Shown: piece by piece, positions 1 through 6,637 of the stretch
How positions within the stretch are numbered: position 1 is the stretch's first letter
How the letters are laid out: every line of letters begins with the position of its first letter
Origin: Gluconobacter sphaericus NBRC 12467
Lineage (GTDB): Bacteria > Pseudomonadota > Alphaproteobacteria > Acetobacterales > Acetobacteraceae
DNA: 64,000 nt
Reading direction: 5' to 3'
Assembly: GCF_006539125.1 (NCBI RefSeq)
Contig: NZ_BJMK01000003.1
Coordinates: 62,001 to 126,000 of the forward strand
Position numbers and translations under genes: made by a program
Notes under the pieces: model-generated
Told to the model about the DNA's origin: nothing
What the model saw: only the letters and a program-made list of their open reading frames with translations
Databases searched by the model: none

Positions 1-554
1 AAGCCCGCACCAGCAATCGCCGGATGCTCGGCATTCTGCGTGAAGTCACCGCCTGGCGCGAACAGGAAGCGCAGAATGCCGATATTCCCCGTCAGCGCGT
101 CATCCGTGATGAAAGCCTGTTGGAAATCGCAGCCGTTCATCCCGATACGGTCGAGGCTCTGTCCCGTATCCGGGGTGTGACCAAAGGGTTTGCCGACGGA
201 AAGATGGGAAAGGGTCTTCTGGAAGCGATCCGTATTGCGCAGACTCTTCCAGAGTCTGAATTGCCAAAGCCCCCTTCGAAATCCGAACGCGCCCGCCCGT
301 CTGCGGCCCTCGTTGCACTTCTGCGGGTTCTGTTGGCGGCCAAGTGTGAGGATCACAAGGTGGCGCCCCGTCTGGTGGCTTCTTCGGACGATCTGGATCT
401 GATTGCCCTGGGCGAAACCGATGTTGGTGCGTTGAAAGGATGGCGGCGTGAGCTTTTCGGTCTGGATGCCCAGGCGCTGGTCCGCGGAGAAATTGCTTTG
501 GCCGTGGTGAACGGCCTCGTAGAGCTTCAGCGCGTCGCCAAGCCGGTCGCATAA
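1..554 (+). CDS. rnd: Ribonuclease D, C-terminal part (partial)
   Basis: The reading frame is open from the window edge, so the N-terminal DEDD exonuclease domain lies outside. What is visible matches the C-terminal half of ribonuclease D, a 3'-5' exoribonuclease that trims tRNA 3' ends. It begins with the linker NRRMLGILREVTAWRE and continues with an HRDC-type helical domain (IPRQRVIRDE, LSRIRGVTKGF). The frame starts at base 3 in phase and ends at TAA 552-554. The downstream gene is gcrA. The family call rests on the linker and HRDC region only, because the catalytic residues cannot be seen. Confidence 0.85.
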   Translation, partial: ARTSNRRMLGILREVTAWREQEAQNADIPRQRVIRDESLLEIAAVHPDTVEALSRIRGVTKGFADGKMGKGLLEAIRIAQTLPESELPKPPSKSERARPSAALVALLRVLLAAKCEDHKVAPRLVASSDDLDLIALGETDVGALKGWRRELFGLDAQALVRGEIALAVVNGLVELQRVAKPVA

Positions 555-689
555 GAACCGCCTTCGACGTGGCGGGGAGTTTCTGGTAAGAAACGTCCCG
601 AAGATGTTCCGGGTCCGGTGGGCCGGGATGGAAAATCAACAGGATATCGGGCCGGTTCAGGCACCGAAACGGGACAGGGAAACGAGCAT

Positions 690-1385
690 ATGGAGTGGAC
701 GGACGAGACGATCGCCAGACTTCGCGATCTGTGGAGTCAGGGACTTTCGACCGCCGAAATCGGCCGCCAGCTCTCCATCACCAAGAATGCTGTCGTCGGA
801 AAGGCTCATCGTCTGGGCCTGCCGCCCCGCCCGTCTCCCATTCGGAACCGCAAGGTCACGGACGGTGAAACAGGGACGACGGAAGCAACGCCCCGTCGCA
901 AAAGCCCCTCCCGCGCCAAGGTTGCCGAACCTGCGGCAGTGGACCTGTTTGTGAATAAGGAAGCGGCTCCGGCCAAGGTGCCTGCAGCTGTTGCGGAGAA
1001 GGCGCCAGAAAAGCCTGCTGCTCCGGTCCGCAAAGCACCTTCTGTCGCCCCTGAAGCCGCGACGAAGCCTACGTCTCAGCCAGTCGATGCCTCGCATCCT
1101 CTTCCAGTGGCCGCCAAGGAACCCTTCGCGGCCCGCCGGGAGCTTGCTGCAGCTCCCAAGCCGGAACCTCGCGTTGCCCCTGTCCCACGTCCGGTCACGC
1201 CGCCGCGCTTTTCGACTGCGGGCATCGACCGTCCGACCCGCCGTGGCCCGTCCTGCTGTTGGCCTATCGGCGACCCCGGCACACCGGGTTTTCATTTCTG
1301 CGGTGCCACCCCGCTTCCTGGAAAGCCCTATTGTGCCGAGCATGCGGCCATTGCGTACGTAAAGATCCGCGACCGTCGCGATTAA
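690..1385 (+). CDS. gcrA: GcrA cell cycle regulator
   Basis: This 231-residue protein matches GcrA, the alphaproteobacterial sigma70-associated regulator that activates promoters carrying methylated GANTC sites. The N-terminal helix-turn-helix (WTDETIARLRDLWSQG, LSITKNAVVGKAHRLGL) occupies residues 1-50. A long Pro/Ala/Lys-rich linker follows. The C-terminal sigma-interacting domain has the Cys/His set CCWPIGDPGTPGFHFCG and PYCAEH. The ATG at 690 has a purine-rich AGGGAAACGAG just upstream, and the upstream in-frame extension has no GcrA similarity. The linker is longer than in many GcrA proteins. Confidence is high because both conserved ends are present. Confidence 0.95.
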   Translation: MEWTDETIARLRDLWSQGLSTAEIGRQLSITKNAVVGKAHRLGLPPRPSPIRNRKVTDGETGTTEATPRRKSPSRAKVAEPAAVDLFVNKEAAPAKVPAAVAEKAPEKPAAPVRKAPSVAPEAATKPTSQPVDASHPLPVAAKEPFAARRELAAAPKPEPRVAPVPRPVTPPRFSTAGIDRPTRRGPSCCWPIGDPGTPGFHFCGATPLPGKPYCAEHAAIAYVKIRDRRD

Positions 1386-1421
1386 AAGATGCATTAGCCT
1401 GAAAAAGCCGCCCTTCCATTA

Positions 1422-2187
1422 GGTTCAGGCCTCATAGGCAGAACAGAACGGTTGTAGCGAAGCAGATTGCCGAGAAGAAGGCATTCGGACATATGGCGGC
1501 GTGTTGCGACACGCCGCTGGTCCTTAAGGCGCCTGAACATGATCTTGATACGATTGTGGCGTTTATATTTCCGCCTGTCGTATTTGACTGGTTTCTCGAG
1601 AGATTTACGTCCTGGAATGCAGTGCCTGATTCCTTTTGCCTCCAGGGCATCCCTGAAGCAGCCGGCATCATAATCTCGATCCGTCAGCAACCACTGTGTC
1701 ATGGGAAGGCTGTCCAGCAGAGCCGAGGCACCGGCACCGGTGTCATCACTGACCTTGTCTAACTGTCATGAAAAGGCTCAACGGTCGTCCGTTCTGATCG
1801 GTGACCGACATGCAGTTTGGTGTTCATGTCCCCTTTGGTGCGATCGCCTGGGTTCTCCTTTTTCAGCGCAGGCTGGCAGCCGTGCGGTGCGTCTTGAGAG
1901 ACGTCGCATCAATCATAGTGGTCTGAGGATCGGCCTTTACAGCAGACAAACTATCCACGACCCGCATGAAAATGAATTTCACCTCAACGCAGACCATTAC
2001 GGCTCACGAAAATAATACCGCTCAGCACGCGGCAGTCATCAACGCGAGATTTGCCATGGCTTCTTGGGAAAGAACGGCCACAGACAGCTCCAGCTGTTCA
2101 TCCGTCAGTCAAAACAGATCGCTAACCTTCAGTCTCCTCACAGAGCCTGATTCAGATTTCCACAATCAAATCAATGGAGCCTGAGCC
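1422..2187 (-). mobile_element. Decayed IS5-family insertion sequence
   Basis: Degenerate terminal inverted repeats bound this stretch: GGTTCAGGC-CTCAT at 1422-1435 reading in from the left, and GGCTCAGGCTCCAT on the minus strand at 2187-2174. A broken IS5-type transposase lies between them on the minus strand. At about 766 bp it is shorter than intact members, and the N-terminal third appears internally deleted. No clear 3-bp target duplication is visible at the ends. Confidence 0.7.
1432..2128 (-). pseudogene. IS5-family transposase remnant
   Basis: Conceptual minus-strand translation gives recognisable IS5-type segments in broken frames. They are DLF-stop-LTDEQLEL near 2115, VLSGIIFVSRNGLR-stop near 2030, MIDATSLKTHRTAASLR-stop near 1900, then WLLTDRDYDAGCFRDALEAKG, KPVKYDRR and RRLKDQRRVATR (1700-1480), and finally FFSAICFATTVLFCL ending at 1432 in another frame. 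Two of the stops fall where the family has tryptophan, consistent with TGG to TGA changes. The expected start codon reads AAG at 2128. It cannot make an active transposase. Confidence 0.8.
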
Positions 2188-2392
2188 CAGGTACGGTGGT
2201 GAGCCGCAGCGAACTTTTCTAATGAAAAATTAGGCACGCCCGACTGTAGCACTAAACGAAGGAGACTACCTCTCTAGGTTAAGAGCTACGCAGTCGTTTT
2301 TTTTCTGGGGTGAGGGCTGTGGAAAGCCCAATATTGCTGGGGTAGATGGCACAAAAAATTTTTCTGCTTAAATAATTTTTTGTGAAGTAAGC
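2188..2392. other. Gene-free spacer with AT-rich inverted repeat
   Basis: No convincing gene is seen between the IS remnant and attL. The stretch contains a perfect 11-bp inverted repeat, CACAAAAAATT at 2350-2360 and AATTTTTTGTG at 2374-2384, with a 13-nt loop, only 8 bp outside attL. It could be a hairpin or a remnant of an older insertion. Its function is unknown. Confidence 0.5.
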
Positions 2393-2439
2393 TGGTGCTG
2401 CTGGACAGGATTGAACTGTCGACCTCTCCCTTACCAAGG
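2393..2439. repeat. attL, 47-bp copy of tRNA-Thr 3' end
   Basis: These 47 bases are identical to 8700-8746. They contain the T-arm, acceptor 3' strand and CCA of tRNA-Thr on the minus strand, up to the anticodon-stem region. Identity stops at 2392/8699 on the left and 2440/8747 on the right. The 5' half of a tRNA does not follow, so this is the displaced attachment-site copy. Confidence 0.93.
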
Positions 2440-2497
2440 AATTTATGCAGCCAAAAATCCGTGTAAAAACAGAAACATAAAATCTCAACAGGCCAAA

Positions 2498-2547
2498 TAT
2501 GCTAGGACTATGCTAGAATTTCAAGTCCTAGAATCGTTATGTGCTAG
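2498..2547. repeat. Candidate arm-type integrase sites, left end
   Basis: TATGCTAG occurs at 2498-2505 and again at 2509-2516, an 11-bp period of about one helical turn, with a variant TGTGCTAG at 2540-2547. Related 8-mers with the same 11-bp phasing lie near the right end. That fits integrase arm sites or excisionase sites. The assignment is inferred from position and phasing. Confidence 0.4.
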
Positions 2548-2658
2548 ACACCCCCTTGTGGGGTCAAAGCTTTTGATCTTCAGGCGCAAACGCACACCCT
2601 AGTCATTTTTTTCTGTTAGCTGGATTTGATATAACTTTTTTCTCAGGAGAAGGTGTAG

Positions 2659-3006
2659 ATGGCTGAGAAACTAAAGCTAACCCCTGTGGATGTATCCTAT
2701 CTCTTAGAATCTGAGGAAGAGCGGCAATCCCTTATGCAGGACGCACTGGCGTCAGGTGATCAGGCGATTATCGCTCGTGCTCAGATGATGATTGATGAAG
2801 CCATGGCAAAACAGATGGACGATGACAGTGGGCTTGTTTGCTTCGTTTCTGATGAGGAGAAGCAGGTTGTCATGGACGTATGTGAGAAAGCGGGTGTGAC
2901 ACTCTCAGAAGCCGTTGAGATGCTTCTTCAATATATTGTCGAGCATAAGGCTATTCTGCCGTTTTTGCTGGAAGCACAAAAACAGAAGTCAGCTGGTCAG
3001 CGTTAA
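2659..3006 (+). CDS. RelB/DinJ-like small DNA-binding protein
   Basis: This 115-residue protein starts at an ATG preceded by AGGAGAAGGTG. Residues 62-100 (VSDEEKQVVMDVCEKAGVTL, SEAVEMLLQYIV, ending ILPF) resemble the ribbon-helix-helix of RelB/DinJ antitoxins, including the typical Leu-Pro-Phe end. Residues 10-45 (VSYLLESEEERQSLMQDALA, SGDQAIIARAQMMIDEAMA) resemble the helical region of HigA-type addiction antidotes. No toxin gene is adjacent, so a regulatory role is as likely as an antitoxin role. It is followed after 3 bp by a hairpin and the 58-bp repeat containing a palindrome, a plausible binding site. No biochemical function can be assigned with confidence. Confidence 0.6.
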   Translation: MAEKLKLTPVDVSYLLESEEERQSLMQDALASGDQAIIARAQMMIDEAMAKQMDDDSGLVCFVSDEEKQVVMDVCEKAGVTLSEAVEMLLQYIVEHKAILPFLLEAQKQKSAGQR

Positions 3007-3009
3007 GAG

Positions 3010-3033
3010 TTACGCCCCTTTATCGGGGCTTCA
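3010..3033. repeat. 24-bp hairpin repeat, copy 1
   Basis: The hairpin GCCCC-TTTATC-GGGGC sits inside a 24-bp sequence that recurs exactly at 5772-5795. Both copies start within 7 bp of a stop codon. There is no T-tract, so termination would be weak. It may instead stabilise the mRNA 3' end. Confidence 0.8.
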
Positions 3034-3046
3034 CCATAAACGAGTT

Positions 3047-3104
3047 TGTAACGAAAAGTTACACTTTTTGTGTTTCTATATAGGACTTAAAAGTAGAAGT
3101 TTTT
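3047..3104. repeat. 58-bp direct repeat with palindrome, copy 1
   Basis: These 58 bases are identical to 5816-5873. They contain the perfect inverted repeat TGTAAC-GAAAA-GTTACA, then ACAC-TTTTT-GTGT, then the palindrome CTATATAG. The copy lies upstream of the replication gene. It may be an operator, iteron or promoter module shared by two transcription units of the element. Confidence 0.85.
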
Positions 3105-3153
3105 TGCGCACGCGTTATCTCATGAGATAAATAGAAATGAGCAGTTAGTTCTA

Positions 3154-3266
3154 TTTTGGCAGTTCAGAGACAGGCTGTGCTGATGATAAATAAAAACAGG
3201 AAATGTAAATTCCCTTTCAAATCAGCACAAAGCCAGTGAGTTGCCAAAAACTTACTGGCTTTTTTT
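3154..3266 (+). promoter_or_regulatory. Candidate attenuator leader of the rep gene
   Basis: A 9-bp helix TGTGCTGAT (3176-3184) / ATCAGCACA (3221-3229) abuts a strong terminator hairpin (3230-3261). The upstream octamer TTTTGGCA at 3154-3161 is exactly complementary to TGCCAAAA at 3242-3249, which is the terminator loop plus adjacent stem bases. The arrangement allows alternative folds and looks like transcriptional attenuation of a replication gene. Confidence 0.5.
3230..3266 (+). terminator. Intrinsic terminator just before the rep gene
   Basis: AAGCCAGTGAGTT (3230-3242) pairs with AACTTACTGGCTT (3249-3261) over 13 positions with one G-T pair and a 6-nt loop. A T-run continues to 3266. It ends only 33 bp before the start codon at 3300, so it terminates or attenuates leader transcripts rather than ending the upstream gene. 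Confidence 0.85.
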
Positions 3267-3299
3267 ATATCAAGATTTGAAAAGGAAAAAATTATCCAT

Positions 3300-5765
3300 A
3301 TGAAATACACATCAGCATTATGCGGTTCAGGAAAAACTCATACTGTCATTCGTTCTATCGCAAAAAACAAATATAAGTTCAGAGGTAGGGCTATTCTGGT
3401 TCAGCCAAAAAAACAGAATCTTATTGAGTCCGAAGCAGCCCTAAAATCACTTGGTATGGCCCCGCAGGTCATCGATGAAGACCATATTCCTGTTGATAAG
3501 CACGGAAAGAAAGAAACTACTGTAGCAGCCAGATTAAACGCTTACATGGGGGCTCAACGTACCCCAAAAGCTGAAGACGTACTCCTTGTTACTCACGCTT
3601 CTTTTTTTAACATAATTCGGAAAATGAGGCCTGAAGCTAAAGCCCATTACGTAGTCATATTTGACGAGACGCCACAAAATGTCTTTGGCCAGTTTCAACT
3701 TTCTTTAAGCACTAATGCTAACCTCATCACAGACCATATCATCACTGAAGAATCTCAGCATGAAGATTTTTTTCGACTTGTACCTAAGGATGATGTGGAT
3801 ATTCAAATCTTCCTCACAAAAGAAGGTGAAGATGAAGTCAATGATAAGTTGCGTGGCCTGTTTGATAAACTTCTTGATGATGACTTTAAGTGTGAAATTA
3901 GAAAAGACTTATGGAGTAAGTTTCTAAAGAACAAAAAGAATTCAAAAAACAATGTCGCTTTCACGGCGCACCACTACATGCAGCCAACCATTTTTAGTGG
4001 CTTCAAATATGTTCATTTCCTATCAGCTAAATTCATTGAATCTGACTTGTTTCATATTTTTCAAAAACAAGGAGTTCATTTTGAAGAAAAGGAACTAAAA
4101 GTTCGTTATTCGGAACATAAGAACACAACAAACACACATATTCGATATTGTATGGAAAGAGATTTTTCAAAGAGCAAACGTACAAATCTGTGTAAAAATG
4201 GGAAAACAATAATTCAAAATATTCTAGATGTTTCTAGAATGAATATTCAAGATGATAAAACCCTACTCGTTTTGAATAAGGATATGATTGACGGTGATAG
4301 CGATCTATTGAGGAGTATTAAAATACCACAAAATGTTGAGATTATAAGTTCGTATGTTCATGGATTAAATGAGTACCAAGACGTACATCACATAACTTTT
4401 GCAGCATCTTTGAACTACAGAGATACCCAGTCTGACTTTTTGTTCGATAGATTCGGGATCTCGTATGAGGACATTGATAGAAGTTTCTTGTTTTCAAGCA
4501 CTTATCAAGCTGTATGTCGTACCTCTATTCGCAACATGAATGATGACTCATTCCGTGTAATTACAGTTCCTGACCGCCGTTCTGCTGCCTACTTGCAAGA
4601 GGTGCTTGGTATCCCAGATGAGCGTGTTAAGTCTCTTGAAGATCATATGTACTTGTATGAAGAAAAAACTTCAGGGGGGCAGAGAAAAGAGCATAAGCAA
4701 ACAAAGGAAATGACTGAGTTAAAGAAGTCGGCAAAAAAGATTATTATCAAAGAATGTGAAGAATTTTCAAATTTTATGATCGACGGAGAAAGTAGGTTTA
4801 GAATTAACCTTCTTGATAAGACTGTCACAACGCAAGTTTCAAAAGTGCTTGATTTCGAGAATCCAGAAGACATTCTAGATTTCTTTGAAAAAGAGAGTTC
4901 CTTCACCTCAAATGATAAGTACACAGAAGATAGATTGGCATGGTGTGCCCTTATCAATACAGAGGCTTTGTTAAATCCTAAGACAGGTCTTATCAAGCAA
5001 TACGGTGAAGCGAACAACGCGGGTTATACGTGTCTTATGTTCGATAAGGATACGTCAAAAACAGGTGAAGACATTTCGTTTTCTGAGTGTGCTGCTTGGT
5101 TCAAGAAGCAGAACTGGTCATTCTTTATGTACGAGACATACTCGGGGGCAGGTAACTTCCGTGTGGTGCTTCCTATGACGCAGGTCATCACATGTGAGGC
5201 GCATGAACTGCTCACAAAATGGATTAACAAGAGTATCGGGAATTTAGGGTTCAAAGCTGCCGAGAATGAGCCTGGCCCGTTTGATTCAAGCAAATTCAAT
5301 GCTGCTTCAAAATTCTTTCTGCCAAACCATAAGGTTGGCACCAAGATCAAAACCTATAGGCACACAGGAACGGTTTTTAACCCGATCAAGGCGCTCATAA
5401 GCAAAGAAGTGAAAATCTCTGATCAGATGGCTGAGGCGAAGCAGGGGCAAACTTCACACAAAAAGAAAATCTATGAACGCGTTATCAATCCTGCACTGAC
5501 TGCAATCAATAAGACAGAAACGCGGGCGGGTTTGCGAAATAGGAAGAGCGAGGAAGCCAAAGAGAGGTTCTTGCAATCCAAAGGACATAACGAACTGGCT
5601 GAATTAGTTAGAAAAATGACGTTCTGGGAAAAGTCGGATGAAATTCTACCGTTTGTCTTAATGAATTATCGAAGCGGTCCTGACATGCAGAGGGAGACTG
5701 AAGGATTGATCCGACAGTACGCATCCATTGAAACATGTACGCAGAAGTATGGCTGGTCAGAGTAA
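3300..5765 (+). CDS. Helicase-like / AEP primase-like replication protein
   Basis: This 821-residue protein has two recognisable parts. Residues 1-440 look like a superfamily-2-type helicase: Walker A CGSGKT at 8-13, a Walker B VVIFDE at 118-123, and an arginine-rich motif VI-like YQAVCRTSIRN at 402-412. Residues 540-700 resemble an archaeo-eukaryotic primase/polymerase fold. This part has the acidic pair D582-K-D584 after a hydrophobic strand (YTCLMF), then TYSGAGNFRVVLP at 614-626, and a third acidic residue D662 in FDSSKFNAASKFFLP. The middle and C-terminal regions are charged and unassigned. Translation likely uses AAGGA upstream of the ATG. It is probably the element's replication initiator. 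The helicase call is moderate and the primase call rests on motif order only. Confidence 0.65.
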   Translation: MKYTSALCGSGKTHTVIRSIAKNKYKFRGRAILVQPKKQNLIESEAALKSLGMAPQVIDEDHIPVDKHGKKETTVAARLNAYMGAQRTPKAEDVLLVTHASFFNIIRKMRPEAKAHYVVIFDETPQNVFGQFQLSLSTNANLITDHIITEESQHEDFFRLVPKDDVDIQIFLTKEGEDEVNDKLRGLFDKLLDDDFKCEIRKDLWSKFLKNKKNSKNNVAFTAHHYMQPTIFSGFKYVHFLSAKFIESDLFHIFQKQGVHFEEKELKVRYSEHKNTTNTHIRYCMERDFSKSKRTNLCKNGKTIIQNILDVSRMNIQDDKTLLVLNKDMIDGDSDLLRSIKIPQNVEIISSYVHGLNEYQDVHHITFAASLNYRDTQSDFLFDRFGISYEDIDRSFLFSSTYQAVCRTSIRNMNDDSFRVITVPDRRSAAYLQEVLGIPDERVKSLEDHMYLYEEKTSGGQRKEHKQTKEMTELKKSAKKIIIKECEEFSNFMIDGESRFRINLLDKTVTTQVSKVLDFENPEDILDFFEKESSFTSNDKYTEDRLAWCALINTEALLNPKTGLIKQYGEANNAGYTCLMFDKDTSKTGEDISFSECAAWFKKQNWSFFMYETYSGAGNFRVVLPMTQVITCEAHELLTKWINKSIGNLGFKAAENEPGPFDSSKFNAASKFFLPNHKVGTKIKTYRHTGTVFNPIKALISKEVKISDQMAEAKQGQTSHKKKIYERVINPALTAINKTETRAGLRNRKSEEAKERFLQSKGHNELAELVRKMTFWEKSDEILPFVLMNYRSGPDMQRETEGLIRQYASIETCTQKYGWSE

Positions 5766-5771
5766 CTTGGA

Positions 5772-5795
5772 TTACGCCCCTTTATCGGGGCTTCA
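5772..5795. repeat. 24-bp hairpin repeat, copy 2
   Basis: Exact copy of 3010-3033, placed 6 bp after the stop codon of the replication gene. The shared stem GCCCC/GGGGC lacks a T-tract. Together with the following 58-bp repeat it makes a duplicated gene-end module. Confidence 0.8.
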
Positions 5796-5815
5796 TCATT
5801 GATTGAAGGGATATA

Positions 5816-5873
5816 TGTAACGAAAAGTTACACTTTTTGTGTTTCTATATAGGACTTAAAAGTAGAAGTTTTT
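5816..5873. repeat. 58-bp direct repeat with palindrome, copy 2
   Basis: Exact copy of 3047-3104, including TGTAAC-GAAAA-GTTACA. It lies upstream of the resolvase/membrane-protein pair, as copy 1 lies upstream of the replication gene. The spacing from the hairpin repeat differs by 7 bp between copies. Confidence 0.85.
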
Positions 5874-5952
5874 GAGGCGCAGCCTCTGTCTATTTGTTAG
5901 TGCGCTCAGGTGAGCAAGCACATGTCAGAAGAAGTTTTATATACGAGTTTGA

Positions 5953-6077
5953 TCGTCACTTTAGGGCTTGCCCATGTGTGACAAACGAGCGCACACATAA
6001 ATCTGTCACTTTAGACTCGCTTTCATAATTTTGTGACATTATGTTCTGTATGTCTAAGATTTCAAAGTGACAAACGA
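5953..6077 (+). promoter_or_regulatory. res-like site array upstream of the resolvase
   Basis: Three imperfect inverted repeats with GTCAC/GTGAC-type arms lie directly upstream of the resolvase: 5955-5982 (28 bp), 6005-6037 (33 bp) and 6051-6072 (TGTC...GACA, 22 bp). Tn3-type res sites have subsites I, II and III of about 28, 34 and 25 bp in the same order toward the resolvase gene. The last copy overlaps the translation start, which would allow autoregulation. The centre of the 28-bp site reads TT rather than the usual AT or TA. Confidence 0.5.
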
Positions 6078-6079
6078 AC

Positions 6080-6637
6080 ATGATTTTCGGATACGCACGC
6101 ACTTCCACACATGACCAACAGAACGGGCTTCACGCGCAGATTGACGAACTGACAGGGCAGGGATGTGAGCGCGTGTATTCTGAACAGGTGTCAGGCACAC
6201 AGAGAGACAGACCTGAACTCACCAAACTTCTGGATAACCTCAGACAAGGCGACGTTCTGTATGTCACCAAGCCAGACAGACTCGCCAGAAACACACAACA
6301 CCTGCTGGAAATCATCGAACTGCTCGAACAGAAAGGATGCTCACTTGTCATCCTGTCTATGGGTGGTGCTCAGTTAGACACACGCAACGCGACTTCGAAG
6401 CTGATGCTGACCATGCTTGGCGCAATCGCTGAGTTTGAACGCGCACTTATGAAAGAAAGACAGCAAGAAGGAATTGCCAAGGCAAAGGAACAAGGCAAAT
6501 ATCGTGGAAGAAAGCCAACAGCTATGGCTCAATCACAGGACATTCAAAAGATGAAATCTGAGGGTGTTTCTGTCACTGACATAGCTAAGAAGCTGAATAT
6601 CTCCCGCATGTCAGTCTATAGGGCCTTAAATGATTGA
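6080..6637 (+). CDS. Serine resolvase/invertase
   Basis: This 185-residue small serine recombinase has the catalytic serine at position 9 in GYARTSTHDQ. The conserved SGTQRDRPEL, DVLYVTKPDRLAR and AEFERALMKER blocks follow, and a C-terminal Hin-type helix-turn-helix (VSVTDIAKKLNISRMSVYRAL) covers about residues 155-183. Its length is normal for resolvases. No strong ribosome-binding site precedes the ATG. It overlaps the next gene by 8 bp. It may resolve multimers of the excised element or control copy topology, and the res-like array in front supports resolution rather than inversion. Confidence 0.9.
   Translation: MIFGYARTSTHDQQNGLHAQIDELTGQGCERVYSEQVSGTQRDRPELTKLLDNLRQGDVLYVTKPDRLARNTQHLLEIIELLEQKGCSLVILSMGGAQLDTRNATSKLMLTMLGAIAEFERALMKERQQEGIAKAKEQGKYRGRKPTAMAQSQDIQKMKSEGVSVTDIAKKLNISRMSVYRALND

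Noticed and set aside
2659-3006. A complete toxin-antitoxin pair
   Set aside because: Only an antitoxin-like protein is present. The next gene is the 821-residue replication protein, and no small toxin frame with an SD is seen between 3007 and 3299.
3010-3033. GCCCC/GGGGC hairpins as strong terminators
   Set aside because: The stem is only 5 bp and no T-run follows either copy. They were kept only as repeats.
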